DNA of 64,000 bases from positions 1 to 64,000 of the forward strand of contig NZ_BDCE01000067.1 of the NCBI RefSeq assembly GCF_001613345.1, in the 5' to 3' direction. The stretch's first letter is position 1; every line of letters starts with the position of its first letter. The notes beneath the pieces are model-generated. The model was given only the letters and a program-made list of their open reading frames with translations. It was not told the origin of the DNA and ran no database searches. This stretch comes from Nocardia uniformis NBRC 13702. GTDB taxonomy: Bacteria > Actinomycetota > Actinomycetes > Mycobacteriales > Mycobacteriaceae. The translations under genes were made by a program, and so were the position numbers. Below are positions 34,361-43,051 of this stretch, piece after piece.

Positions 34361-34927
34361 TCAGGACGCCGGTTCGAACTCGGCCAGGTCGAGACGGGTT
34401 TCGCCGTAGGTGCGCGATTTCAGCGGGTAATAGCCTGCGGGCCAAGCGAGTTCGGGTGATCGTCGGGCGCGTTCCACCACGATCAGCGCGTCGTCATGGA
34501 GCCAGCCGTTCGTCGCCAGGGCCTCGAGGTTCGCGATGACCTCGGTGACGTCGACGGCATAGGGCGGATCGGAGAACACCAGGTCGTAGGGGCCACCCGC
34601 AGGTGGGACCGCGAGTACCGAGGCCACTGCGGCTCGGCGCAGTTCGGCTCCGGGAAGGCCGAGGTCGCCGATATTGCCGCTGATCACCGCGCCCGCCTTG
34701 CGGTCGGATTCGACGAGTAGCGCATGGGATGCACCGCGCGACAACGCCTCCAGACCGAGTGCGCCCGACCCCGCGTACAGATCGAGCACCCGCGTGCCGT
34801 CGAAATCCATGCGGGCGGCGAGCACGCTGAACAGTGCCTCACGCACCCGATCGGAAGTGGGACGCGTACCGGCGGGCGGGACGCGCAGGCGACGCCCGCC
34901 TGCCGAGCCCGCGACAATGCGCGTCAT
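34361..34927 (-). CDS. rsmD: 16S rRNA (guanine(966)-N2)-methyltransferase
   Basis: RsmD methylates G966 of 16S rRNA using S-adenosylmethionine. The 188-residue protein has the N-terminal RIVAGSAGGRRL, SDRVREALFSVL, the SAM-binding VLDLYAGSGALGLEALSRGA (motif I) and the catalytic DPPY in LVFSDPPYAV (near residue 120). Normal length. Downstream of pyc and upstream of coaD on the minus strand, as in mycobacteria. Confidence 0.95.
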   Translation of the reverse strand: MTRIVAGSAGGRRLRVPPAGTRPTSDRVREALFSVLAARMDFDGTRVLDLYAGSGALGLEALSRGASHALLVESDRKAGAVISGNIGDLGLPGAELRRAAVASVLAVPPAGGPYDLVFSDPPYAVDVTEVIANLEALATNGWLHDDALIVVERARRSPELAWPAGYYPLKSRTYGETRLDLAEFEPAS

Positions 34928-35063
34928 CGCGTTGCTTCCCGGTCCCCCGGACGCGGCGAGAACATCGGCGCGCCAGCCCTTCCCCGCTTCGGCGTGTGTG
35001 GCTGCCCGCCGAGTTCGGTGTGCGAACCCCCGGTCGCGTGGGCCTTCCGCGCTCGCGTCCGGC

Positions 35064-38000
35064 TCACTCCGCCGCTGCCTCGGTGAGGCTCATATCGATC
35101 AGCAGGTCGCCGCCCTCCACCTGCTGGACCTTGCTGATGGCGACGCGCTTGACCACACCGGCGCGCGGGGCGGTAATGGCGGCCTCCATCTTCATGGCCT
35201 CGATGGTGCCGATGGTGTCGCCCGCGGCGATGGTGTCGCTCTCGGAGACGGCCAGGGTGACCACGCCCGCGAACGGTGCGGCGATATGGCCCGCATTGGT
35301 CTTGTCGGCCTTCTCGGCGGTGGGCACCTCGCTGGCGATGGAGCGGTCGCGAACGGCGACCGGACGCAACTGGCCGTTGAGAATGCACATGACGGTGCGC
35401 ATACCGCGTTCGTCCGGCTCGGAGATGGCTTCCAGCCCGATGAGCAGGGTGACGCCCTTCTCGAGTTGGACGCGGTGTTCCTCGTCGTGGCGCAGGCCGT
35501 AGAAGAACTGGTTGGCCGACAGTCCGGTGGTATCGCCGTATTTCTCGCGGTGGGTAAGGAATTCGGCGGTGGGGCCGGGAAACAGCAGCCGGTTGAGGGT
35601 GGCACGGCGCTGATCGGAGGTGCCGTTGAGGCCCGCCTCATCCTCGGCCGTGAGTTGGTTTTCCGGTTTGGCCGAACCACGCCCGGCCAGCGCCCGGCTG
35701 CGGAAGGGTTCGGGCCAGCCGCCCGCCGGAGTGCCGAGTTCGCCACGCAGGAAACCGATTACCGAGTCGGGGATGTCGTAGCGGCCCGGATCGGTGGCGA
35801 AGTCCTCGACATCCACCCCGGTGCCGACCAGCGCCAGGGCGAGGTCGCCGACCACCTTGGACGACGGGGTGACCTTGACCAGGCGGCCCAGCAGTCGGTC
35901 GGCCGCGGCGTATTTCGCCTCGACCTCCTCGAACTGATCGCCGAGGCCGAGCGCGATGGCCTGCTGGCGCAGATTCGACAGCTGACCGCCGGGAATCTCG
36001 TGGGTGTAGACGCGACCGGTCGGGCCGGGCAGCCCGGATTCGAAGGGGCCGTAGACCTTTCGCAATGCCTCCCAGTACGGCTCGAGATCGCAGACGTTCT
36101 GGAGGTTCAATCCGGTGTCGTACGGCGAATTCGCGCTCGCCGCGACAATGGCCGACAGCGGGGGCTGGCTGGTGGTGCCCGCCATCGGCGCGCTGGCTCC
36201 GTCGACGGCGTCCGCGCCCGCCTGCCAGGCGGCGAGGTAGGTGGCCAGCTGTCCGCCCGGGGTGTCGTGGGTGTGCACGTGCACCGGCAACTCGAATTCC
36301 CGGCGCAGCGCCGTGACCAGCGTGGCCGCGGCGGGGGCGCGCAGCAGACCGGCCATATCCTTGATGCCGATAATGTGCGCCCCGGCCTCGACGATCTGCT
36401 CGGCGAGCTTGAGGTAGTAGTCGAGGGTGTAGAGATCCTCGTCGGGATTCGACAGGTCGCCGGTGTAGCTCATGGCGACTTCCGCTACGGCGGTACCGGT
36501 TTCGCGCACCGCGTCGATCGCCGGGCGCATCTGGTCGACATTGTTGAGCGCGTCGAAGATGCGGAAGATGTCGATACCGGTGGCGGTGGCCTCGGAAACG
36601 AAAGCGCGCGTGACCTTTTCGGGGTACGGCGTATAGCCGACGGTATTGCGCCCACGCAACAGCATTTGCAGGTTGATATTGGGTACGGCCTCGCGCAGGG
36701 CAGCGAGCCGCTCCCACGGGTCCTCGTAGAGGAACCGCAGCGCAACGTCATAGGTTGCGCCGCCCCAACATTCGATGGACAGCAGTTCCGGCGTCAGCCG
36801 CGCCACATGTCCGGCGACGTCCAGGAGACCGTTGGTGCGCACGCGCGTCGCCAGCAGCGACTGATGCGCGTCACGGAAGGTGGTATCGGTGACAGCCACC
36901 GCCGACTGCTTGCGCAGCGCCTGCGCGAACCCTTCCGGCCCCAGTTCGAGCAGCCGCTGCCGCGATCCGGCGGGCGGCGGCACGGTCAGGTCGAGGGCGG
37001 GCAGCTTATCGTGCGGATACACCTTGGTCGGCCGCTGTCCGTGCGGCTTGTTCACGGTGACGTCGGCCAGGTACTGCAGGATCTTGGTGCCACGGTCGGC
37101 GGAGGAGCGCAGCGTCAGCAGCTGTGGCCGCTCGTCGATGAACGAGGTGGTGACCCGTCCGGCGCGGAAGTCCGGATCGTCGAGTACCGCCAGCAGGAAC
37201 GGGATATTGGTCGTGACGCCACGAATACGGAATTCGGCGACCGCCCGCCGTGCCCGCGCGATGGCGACCGAGAAGTCGCGGCCACGGCAGGTGAGTTTCA
37301 CCAGCATGGAGTCGAAGTACGCGCCGACCTCGGCGCCGACATTCGCGCCACCATCGAGACGCACACCCGCGCCACCCGGGCTGCGGTAGCCGGTAATGCG
37401 GCCGGTATCGGGCCGGAACCCATTGGCCGGATCCTCGGTGGTGATGCGGCATTGCAGCGCCGCACCGCGAATGGTGATCGAATCCTGGCTCAGGCCGAGT
37501 TCTTCCAGGCTCTGTCCGGCCGCGATCCGCATCTGCGCCTGCACCAGGTCCACATCGGTGATCTCCTCGGTCACCGTGTGCTCGACCTGGATACGCGGAT
37601 TCATTTCGATGAACACGTGATTGCCGCGCTCATCCAGGAGGAACTCCACGGTGCCCGCGCAGCTGTAATCGATCTGCTTGGCGAACTTCACCGCATCCGC
37701 GCAAATCCGGTCCCGCAGAGCCGGATCCAGGTTCGGGGCGGGCGCGAGTTCGATGACCTTCTGATGCCGCCGCTGCAGCGAGCAGTCGCGCTCGTACAGG
37801 TGGATCACATTGCCGTGCTGGTCGGCGAGGATCTGCACCTCGATGTGGCGGGGGTTCACCACCGCCTGCTCCAGGAAGACCGTCGGATCGCCGAACGCGG
37901 ATTCGGCCTCCCGCGCGGCGGCCTCGATGGCTTCGCGCAGTTGCGCCCGGTCATCGACCTTGCGCATACCGCGACCGCCGCCGCCGGCGACCGCCTTGAC

Positions 38001-38468
38001 GAAGACCGGGAAGTTCATCTCCTCGGACGCGGCGACGAGCGCGTCCACATCGGCCGACGGTTCGCTGGAGTTCAGCACCGGCAGTCCCGCGGCCTTCGCG
38101 GCGGCAATGGCGCGAGCCTTGTTACCGGTCAGCTCCAGCACCTGCGCCGACGGACCGACGAAGGTAATGCCCGCCTCCGCGCAGGCGGCGGCGAGGTCCG
38201 GGTTCTCGGAAAGAAAACCGTAACCCGGGTAGATCGCATCGGCCCCCGAGGACCGGGCCGCCTCGACGATCCCCTCGATCGACAGATACGCGCGCACCGG
38301 ATGACCCTCGACGCCGATCTGATACGCCTCGTCCGCCTTCAACCGATGCACGGAATTGCGGTCTTCATGCGGGAAGACGGCGACCGTGCCGATGCCGAGT
38401 TCGTATGCCGCGCGGAAGGCGCGAATGGCGATCTCGCCGCGGTTGGCGACCAGGACTTTGGAGAACAT
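35064..38468 (-). CDS. pyc: Pyruvate carboxylase
   Basis: Pyc makes oxaloacetate from pyruvate, bicarbonate and ATP using biotin, refilling the TCA cycle and feeding gluconeogenesis. The 1134-residue protein has all domains in order: biotin carboxylase (about 1-450; GGGGRGMRKV ATP loop and EMNPRIQVEHTVTE), carboxyltransferase (about 520-830; DTTFRDAHQSLLATR and the metal site HVHTHDTPG), the PC tetramerisation region, and the C-terminal biotinyl domain with the lysine in EAMKMEAAI. ATG 38468 starts the conserved MFSKVLVANRGEIAIR; a frame open to 38507 adds 13 unlikely residues. Complete, no lesions seen. Confidence 0.96.
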   Translation of the reverse strand: MFSKVLVANRGEIAIRAFRAAYELGIGTVAVFPHEDRNSVHRLKADEAYQIGVEGHPVRAYLSIEGIVEAARSSGADAIYPGYGFLSENPDLAAACAEAGITFVGPSAQVLELTGNKARAIAAAKAAGLPVLNSSEPSADVDALVAASEEMNFPVFVKAVAGGGGRGMRKVDDRAQLREAIEAAAREAESAFGDPTVFLEQAVVNPRHIEVQILADQHGNVIHLYERDCSLQRRHQKVIELAPAPNLDPALRDRICADAVKFAKQIDYSCAGTVEFLLDERGNHVFIEMNPRIQVEHTVTEEITDVDLVQAQMRIAAGQSLEELGLSQDSITIRGAALQCRITTEDPANGFRPDTGRITGYRSPGGAGVRLDGGANVGAEVGAYFDSMLVKLTCRGRDFSVAIARARRAVAEFRIRGVTTNIPFLLAVLDDPDFRAGRVTTSFIDERPQLLTLRSSADRGTKILQYLADVTVNKPHGQRPTKVYPHDKLPALDLTVPPPAGSRQRLLELGPEGFAQALRKQSAVAVTDTTFRDAHQSLLATRVRTNGLLDVAGHVARLTPELLSIECWGGATYDVALRFLYEDPWERLAALREAVPNINLQMLLRGRNTVGYTPYPEKVTRAFVSEATATGIDIFRIFDALNNVDQMRPAIDAVRETGTAVAEVAMSYTGDLSNPDEDLYTLDYYLKLAEQIVEAGAHIIGIKDMAGLLRAPAAATLVTALRREFELPVHVHTHDTPGGQLATYLAAWQAGADAVDGASAPMAGTTSQPPLSAIVAASANSPYDTGLNLQNVCDLEPYWEALRKVYGPFESGLPGPTGRVYTHEIPGGQLSNLRQQAIALGLGDQFEEVEAKYAAADRLLGRLVKVTPSSKVVGDLALALVGTGVDVEDFATDPGRYDIPDSVIGFLRGELGTPAGGWPEPFRSRALAGRGSAKPENQLTAEDEAGLNGTSDQRRATLNRLLFPGPTAEFLTHREKYGDTTGLSANQFFYGLRHDEEHRVQLEKGVTLLIGLEAISEPDERGMRTVMCILNGQLRPVAVRDRSIASEVPTAEKADKTNAGHIAAPFAGVVTLAVSESDTIAAGDTIGTIEAMKMEAAITAPRAGVVKRVAISKVQQVEGGDLLIDMSLTEAAAE

Positions 38469-38603
38469 TCGCCTAAGGTACCTGCTCCCCGGAGCGCGTT
38501 CGGTCACGATGTCCCGTTCGCAGGAATCTTCACAAGCGGGGTTGGCTCGATTGCGAAGATGTGTTCATCGAGCGGATACAAACGCTTGTGCTACCCCGCC
38601 CGG

Positions 38604-38633
38604 TGACCGGCGGTCATCGCGCGGCGATATGCT
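38604..38633 (+). promoter_or_regulatory. Candidate promoter of the metE riboswitch transcript
   Basis: TATGCT at 38628-38633 would place the start near 38640, exactly where the riboswitch begins. The -35 region is weak (TGACCG at 18 bp) and overlaps a small palindrome TGACC-GGC-GGTCA (38604-38616) that could be an operator. Confidence 0.45.
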
Positions 38634-38639
38634 CTGTGA

Positions 38640-38900
38640 TGCAGTTGGTTCGCTGTATGGGAGCCCCCGTCGGCGTCGAAACCGGATCCTCACGGCCTGT
38701 GAGTTCTTCCGGTGAGAGGGAACCCGGTGAGAATCCGGGACTGTCCCGCAGCGGTATACGGGAACGACCGCCGTCATATGCACTGGGTGAGCCCACCTGG
38801 GAAGCGATGGCTAGTAGGTCGGCCGATCAGGCCGGAGCCCGTAAGTCCGAAGACCTGCCGATTGTGCCGGGTACGCCGTATCCGGCGGCTTCCGCCTCGA
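38640..38900 (+). ncRNA. Adenosylcobalamin (B12) riboswitch
   Basis: The conserved core is clear: GAGAGGGAACCCGGTGAGAA, then CCGGGACTGTCCCGCAGCGG (38714-38755), then the B12 box AAGTCCGAAGACCTGCC (38843-38859). It precedes metE by about 110 nt with a short upstream ORF between. B12 riboswitches before metE shut off the B12-independent methionine synthase when cobalamin allows MetH to work; this implies a metH elsewhere in the genome. The 3' limit is approximate; GC-rich hairpins near 38870-38900 may form the expression platform next to the uORF Shine-Dalgarno. Confidence 0.93.
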
Positions 38901-38910
38901 GGATTGGGCG

Positions 38911-39009
38911 ATGAACCGCAGGTGCTTCTCGCATGCCTGGTCGGTGTGCGGATGGCACGGCTGTTCGCGTCCGCGGCGGTGGCCAGTGGCTTTGGAACAC
39001 TGGGAGTAA
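38911..39009 (+). CDS. Upstream ORF between the B12 riboswitch and metE (32 codons)
   Basis: ATG 38911 has GAGG 8 nt upstream, and the frame ends in TAA 3 nt before the metE GTG. The peptide starts MNRRCFSHAWSVCGWHGC and has three Cys, four Trp and three His in 32 residues. Its Shine-Dalgarno lies right behind the riboswitch, so ligand binding could control its translation and, through coupling, metE. Coding for a functional peptide is unproven; a regulatory uORF is the simplest reading. Confidence 0.6.
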   Translation: MNRRCFSHAWSVCGWHGCSRPRRWPVALEHWE

Positions 39010-39012
39010 CCC

Positions 39013-41277
39013 GTGACTATTTCACCTGCCCCTTTCACCGCGACGGTGCTCGGCATTCCGCGTATCGGGCCGCGCCGGGAATTGAAGAAGGCGATCGAGT
39101 CCTACTGGGCCGGGCGCATCGATGCGGAGAGTTTGCACGCGGTCGGGCGGGAGCTGCGGCAATCGCAGCTGACCGGCCTGTACGCCGCCGGACTGGATTC
39201 GGTTCCGGTCGGCACCTTCTCCTATTACGACCAGATGCTCGATACCGCCGTCCTGTTCGGCGCGCTCCCGCCGCGGGTGGCCGCGATCGCCGATCCCCTG
39301 GACCGCTACTTCGCGGCGGCGCGCGGTACCGAGACGGTCGCGCCGTTGGAGATGACCAAGTGGTTCGACACCAATTACCACTATCTGGTGCCGGAGATCG
39401 GGCCGGAAACCGAATTCAGCCTGCACCCCGAGAAACTGCTCGGGGAGCTGAAGGAGGCCCTCGACCTGGGACTTCCCGCCCGCCCGGTGGTGATCGGACC
39501 GCTCACCTTCCTGAAGCTGGCCAAGGGCATCGATCAGGACCCGCTGCGGCGGCTGGCCGAGCTGCTGCCGCTGTATCGGGAGCTGCTGCGGGGGTTGGCC
39601 GAGGCGGGCGCGCAGTGGGTGCAGCTCGACGAACCGGTACTGGTCACCGATCTCACCGCGGACGAGCTCGCCGTGGTGGGCAATGTTTACACCGAACTCG
39701 CCTCGGCATCGGACCGCCCGGCCCTCGTGGTCGCCACCTATTTCGGTCGTCCGGGTCCCGCGCTGCCCGTGCTGGCCTCCACTCCGGTCGAGGCCGTCGC
39801 ATTGGACTTCACGGCGGGAACCACGGTCGACGATATCGTCGCGGTCGCGGCGCTGCGCGACAAGCTGGTGGTCGCGGGAGTGGTGGATGGACGCAATATC
39901 TGGCGCACCGATCCGGACCAGGCGCTGACCACCCTGGCGACCCTGCTCGGTAGTACCGGTGCACTGGTGGTTTCGTCCTCCTGCTCGCTGTTGCATGTGC
40001 CGTACTCCCTCGACGCCGAGCCCGAGCTGGATGCGGCCCTGCGCTCCTGGCTCGCCTTCGGCGACGAGAAGGTCGCCGAGGTGCGGATGCTGGCGACCGC
40101 CCTGCACTCCGGCACCGATGCCGTCACCGACGAACTGACTGTTGCCCGTGCGGCATTGGCGAGCCGGTGGGCGGACGGACGGCTGCGCGATGACACCGTG
40201 CGAGCTCGGCTCTCGGCCCTCGGCCCGGAGGCCTTGAACCGTGCCCCGGCATCGAAACGCCTGCCCTTGCAACGGGATCGGCTGGATCTGCCGCTGCTGC
40301 CGACCACCACCATCGGCTCCTTCCCGCAGACCCCCGCCATTCGCAAGGATCGCGCAGCCATGGTCAAGGGCACGATCACGCCCGAGCAGTACCGCGAGCG
40401 TATGCGCGCCGAAATCGCCGAAGTCATTGCGCTACAGGAGAAGTTGGGCCTGGATGTGCTGGTGCACGGCGAACCCGAACGAAATGACATGGTGCAGTAC
40501 TTCGCCGAACAGCTCGATGGTTTCGCCGCTACCGCGAACGGCTGGGTGCAGTCCTACGGCACCCGCTGCGTGCGCCCGCCCATTCTGTTCGGCGATGTGG
40601 CGCGGCGGGCTCCCATGACGGTCGAGTGGATCGAGTACGCGCAGTCACTCACCGATAAGCCGGTCAAGGGCATGCTGACCGGCCCGGTGACCATTCTCGC
40701 GTGGTCCTTCGTCCGCGACGACCAGCCGCTCGCGGACTCCGCCCGGCAGGTGGCCCTGGCCATTCGCGATGAAACGGTGGATCTGCAGGCGGCCGGTATC
40801 CGCATCATCCAGGTGGACGAACCCGCCCTGCGCGAACTACTCCCCCTGCGCACCGAACAGCAGCAGCACTACCTGGACTGGGCGGTGGCCGCCTTCCGGC
40901 TCGCCACCTCCGGCATCTCCGACGCCACCCAGATCCACACCCACCTGTGCTACTCCGAATTCGGTGAGGTGATCGACGCCATCGCCGCCCTGGACGCCGA
41001 CGTCACCTCGATCGAGGCGGCACGATCCCATATGGAGGTCCTCGACGACCTCAATGCCGCCGGATTCGCCCTGGGCATCGGCCCCGGCGTCTACGACATC
41101 CACTCCCCGCGCGTCCCGAGTGTGGAGGAAATGGAACGTTCCCTGCGCGCGGCCCTGAAGGCCGTTCCCGCTGAACGACTCTGGGTCAATCCGGACTGCG
41201 GCCTGAAGACCCGCGGCCCAGTCGAGGTGGAGGCCTCGCTGCGCAATATGCGAGCGGCCGCCGACGCTGTGCGCTGA
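39013..41277 (+). CDS. metE: Cobalamin-independent methionine synthase
   Basis: MetE transfers the methyl group of 5-methyltetrahydropteroyltriglutamate to homocysteine without B12. The 754-residue protein has the N-terminal domain (GIPRIGPRRELKKAIESYW) and the catalytic C-terminal barrel beginning LPLLPTTTIGSFPQTPAIR. The zinc ligands His and Cys in QIHTHLCYSEFGEV (near residue 640) and the Cys in VNPDCGLKTRG (near 725) are present, as is HGEPERNDMVQYF for homocysteine/folate binding. GTG 39013 has GGGAG 6 nt upstream. Controlled by the upstream B12 riboswitch and ended by a hairpin at 41303-41326. Confidence 0.97.
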   Translation: MTISPAPFTATVLGIPRIGPRRELKKAIESYWAGRIDAESLHAVGRELRQSQLTGLYAAGLDSVPVGTFSYYDQMLDTAVLFGALPPRVAAIADPLDRYFAAARGTETVAPLEMTKWFDTNYHYLVPEIGPETEFSLHPEKLLGELKEALDLGLPARPVVIGPLTFLKLAKGIDQDPLRRLAELLPLYRELLRGLAEAGAQWVQLDEPVLVTDLTADELAVVGNVYTELASASDRPALVVATYFGRPGPALPVLASTPVEAVALDFTAGTTVDDIVAVAALRDKLVVAGVVDGRNIWRTDPDQALTTLATLLGSTGALVVSSSCSLLHVPYSLDAEPELDAALRSWLAFGDEKVAEVRMLATALHSGTDAVTDELTVARAALASRWADGRLRDDTVRARLSALGPEALNRAPASKRLPLQRDRLDLPLLPTTTIGSFPQTPAIRKDRAAMVKGTITPEQYRERMRAEIAEVIALQEKLGLDVLVHGEPERNDMVQYFAEQLDGFAATANGWVQSYGTRCVRPPILFGDVARRAPMTVEWIEYAQSLTDKPVKGMLTGPVTILAWSFVRDDQPLADSARQVALAIRDETVDLQAAGIRIIQVDEPALRELLPLRTEQQQHYLDWAVAAFRLATSGISDATQIHTHLCYSEFGEVIDAIAALDADVTSIEAARSHMEVLDDLNAAGFALGIGPGVYDIHSPRVPSVEEMERSLRAALKAVPAERLWVNPDCGLKTRGPVEVEASLRNMRAAADAVR

Positions 41278-41302
41278 GTTCAGCACCGCGGCCGGTATGA
41301 GG

Positions 41303-41328
41303 GGGCCCGCGGCCGTCCGCGGGCCCTT
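41303..41328. terminator. Hairpin terminator after metE
   Basis: A perfect 10-bp stem GGGCCCGCGG/CCGCGGGCCC with loop CCGT, followed by TT, between metE and the convergent alpha/beta hydrolase gene. Confidence 0.75.
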
Positions 41329-41361
41329 CCGGCCCCGATGAGCATCCGGCTCGAGGAGCGG

Positions 41362-42186
41362 CTACGACTGGTCGGCGGCCAGGAAACCCAGGACGTCGGA
41401 GATCGCCCGTGGATCCTTGGTCACCCCCATATGAGATGCGCCCGCGTACACGATGGCGCGCCCGTTCGGGATGCCGTCGGCGGTGCGGTGGAAATTCTCG
41501 ACCGGGTAGGCGGCATCCCCGTCACCGCCGACCACCAGGGTCGGTGCGCTGATCTCTCCCAGTCGTCCGCTCAGGTCGAAGTCATCCTCGGCGCGAATGA
41601 AAGCCAACATGGCGGCCGGATCCCGGGGGCGCGCCAGCGGGTCGAACAGCCACATGGCCGCACCTACCAGGCGGGCCAGCACCGGCGATTTGACGCTGAC
41701 GGCCGCGAGGTTGTGCATTCCCCGCCGCCCGACCGCGACCGCCTCGCCATAGTTCATCTGGGCGGCCCGGACGGGTGGCTCGAGCCGGTATCCCGATGAC
41801 ATGATCACCAGTTTCCGGACACTATCGGGGTGGTCCGCGGCCAATTGCAGAGCGACCGAGCCGCCGGAGCTGACGCCGATCACATCGACGGGTTCGCCGA
41901 ATTGCGCGCGCAGGGCCTCCGCGTGTTCGGTGGCGATATCCGCCATGGTGGTGCCCTCGGCGGTGCCGGGTGCCCGGTTCACCGCGTACACACGGTGGTG
42001 GCGGGCCAGCGGGGTCAGCGTCTTGATTTCCGCATCACGCAGCCACCCCGTCGGATTGGCGTGATTCGGGGTGAACCAGCGCAGGAACACCAGCGGCCGC
42101 CCCTTCCCGAGCGCCAGGTACGGCAAGCCGTGCTGCAGGGTTCCTTCGACAATATCGAGTTCGGCCGCACGCGCTGATTTCGTCAT
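41362..42186 (-). CDS. Alpha/beta hydrolase
   Basis: A 274-residue alpha/beta-hydrolase fold enzyme. The nucleophile elbow is GVSSGGSVALQLAADHP (Ser near residue 108), the acid is likely the Asp in VVGGDGDAAYPVENF (near 227), and the His is in YAGASHMGVTKDP (near 255). It begins with LQHGLPYLALGKGRPLVFL, an N-terminal strand seen in several actinobacterial members. ATG 42186 was chosen over the open extension to 42249 on the basis of a TAGGTG element and domain position. The substrate is unknown; an esterase or lactonase role is possible. Upstream lies a decayed fragment with the same HGLPYLA motif and then a TetR gene. Confidence 0.82.
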   Translation of the reverse strand: MTKSARAAELDIVEGTLQHGLPYLALGKGRPLVFLRWFTPNHANPTGWLRDAEIKTLTPLARHHRVYAVNRAPGTAEGTTMADIATEHAEALRAQFGEPVDVIGVSSGGSVALQLAADHPDSVRKLVIMSSGYRLEPPVRAAQMNYGEAVAVGRRGMHNLAAVSVKSPVLARLVGAAMWLFDPLARPRDPAAMLAFIRAEDDFDLSGRLGEISAPTLVVGGDGDAAYPVENFHRTADGIPNGRAIVYAGASHMGVTKDPRAISDVLGFLAADQS

Positions 42187-42255
42187 GACACCTACCGTGC
42201 CCCATCGAAATTCGACCGTCCAGCATCTAGCACTTATGGCAGTGATCACCGCTGG

Positions 42256-42335
42256 TTATGGAGCCACGGACGGGGTCCTCGAACCGAACGCAAGGTAGGG
42301 CAGACCGTGCGCGGCAGTACCGGCTGCCAACGGAG
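42256..42335 (-). pseudogene. Remnant of the N-terminus of a second alpha/beta hydrolase
   Basis: On the minus strand, 42309-42280 reads HGLPYLAFGS, matching HGLPYLALGK near the start of the adjacent hydrolase (7 consecutive identical residues). The frame runs from about 42335, loses similarity after a few more residues and ends in TAA at 42258-42256. It lies between the TetR stop and the intact hydrolase. It is most simply a decayed relative or duplicate of that gene; too short to be sure. Confidence 0.4.
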
Positions 42336-42349
42336 GACACCGACGCGAT

Positions 42350-42961
42350 TCACTCCGTCCGGGCAGCGTCGATCACCGCGTGGACGGCGTGCGCGATGCG
42401 TTCGGCGGCGCGGTCCGGATCGGGTCGACCGGCGTCGAGCCAGGCGATAACGGCCTCGAGGGTGAGCGTCGGAAGCAGTCGAGCCGCCCAATCTCGCCAC
42501 GGCCCCTCCGGAATCACGTCGGCGACGTTCCGCGCGGCGATATCGGTCGACTCGGTTCGAAGGGAGTCGATCACGTCACGGAACTCCGGTTCCCGGGCCG
42601 CATGGCGGAACAGCAGCCGGAATCCGTCCGGGTCGGCCGCGGCCGCACGCAATAGCGTCGGGATGCTGTTCTCGTCGTAATCGTCGATGCCGACGGCATC
42701 GGTCAATCGAGTGCAGGCGCGGTCGAGTGCGGCCCGGTAGAGGTCGGATTTCGAGGCGAAATGCCGATAGAGGATGACGTGGGTGACACCGGCTTCCGCG
42801 GCAACCTGGTCGAGTCCCGTTGCGGCGAAACCGGTTCGGGCGAAAGCCCGGGTCGCCGCCTCGAGAATCTGCGCACGCCGCTGCGCGCGCGGCATGCGCT
42901 GGGCCCGCTCGGGCCCAGCTGCCGAATCCGATTGCGCGGGCTGCTGGTCCGCTGTGGGCAC
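42350..42961 (-). CDS. TetR-family transcriptional regulator
   Basis: 203 residues. After a 20-residue Gln/Ala/Pro-rich tail, the TetR helix-turn-helix is at about 28-75 (ILEAATRAFARTGFAATGLDQVAAEAGVTHVILYRHF); the C-terminal domain contains FRLLFRHAAREPEFRDVI. GTG 42961 has GAGGAGG 5 nt upstream. It is divergent from a P450 gene across 90 bp that contain two direct copies of a 23-bp element and a palindrome, so it most likely controls the P450 and itself. Confidence 0.88.
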   Translation of the reverse strand: MPTADQQPAQSDSAAGPERAQRMPRAQRRAQILEAATRAFARTGFAATGLDQVAAEAGVTHVILYRHFASKSDLYRAALDRACTRLTDAVGIDDYDENSIPTLLRAAAADPDGFRLLFRHAAREPEFRDVIDSLRTESTDIAARNVADVIPEGPWRDWAARLLPTLTLEAVIAWLDAGRPDPDRAAERIAHAVHAVIDAARTE

Positions 42962-42973
42962 GCCGACCTCCTC

Positions 42974-43034
42974 TTGTTTAACCGAGACTATACAAGTACC
43001 GTTGTTTAACGCGTCTTATACAAGCCTACTTGTA
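42974..43034. promoter_or_regulatory. Tandem operator repeats between TetR and P450
   Basis: TTGTTTAAC-N6-TATACAAG occurs at 42974-42996 and again at 43002-43024, a 28-bp direct repeat with different 6-bp centres. Each ends with half-site TATACAAG, and a perfect palindrome TACAAG-CCTA-CTTGTA (43019-43034) overlaps the second copy and continues toward the P450 start. These are very likely the TetR binding sites covering both promoters. Confidence 0.72.
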
Positions 43035-43051
43035 CTTATTCGGAGGTTGTC

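Noticed and set aside
34674..38606. A very long open frame on the plus strand opposite pyc
   Set aside because: It is a GC-driven antisense frame of a well-supported gene; it has no recognisable domain and no Shine-Dalgarno. The same applies to long antisense frames opposite recG/DAK2 (58218-60287), kdpB (14297-15748), the acyl-CoA dehydrogenase (2528-3511) and the OsmC-MarR region (23607-25205).
42278..42291. A 14-base identity (CTCGAACCGAACGC) with 61251-61264
   Set aside because: Only 14 bases in a GC-rich window, different contexts, and no extension of similarity; treated as chance.
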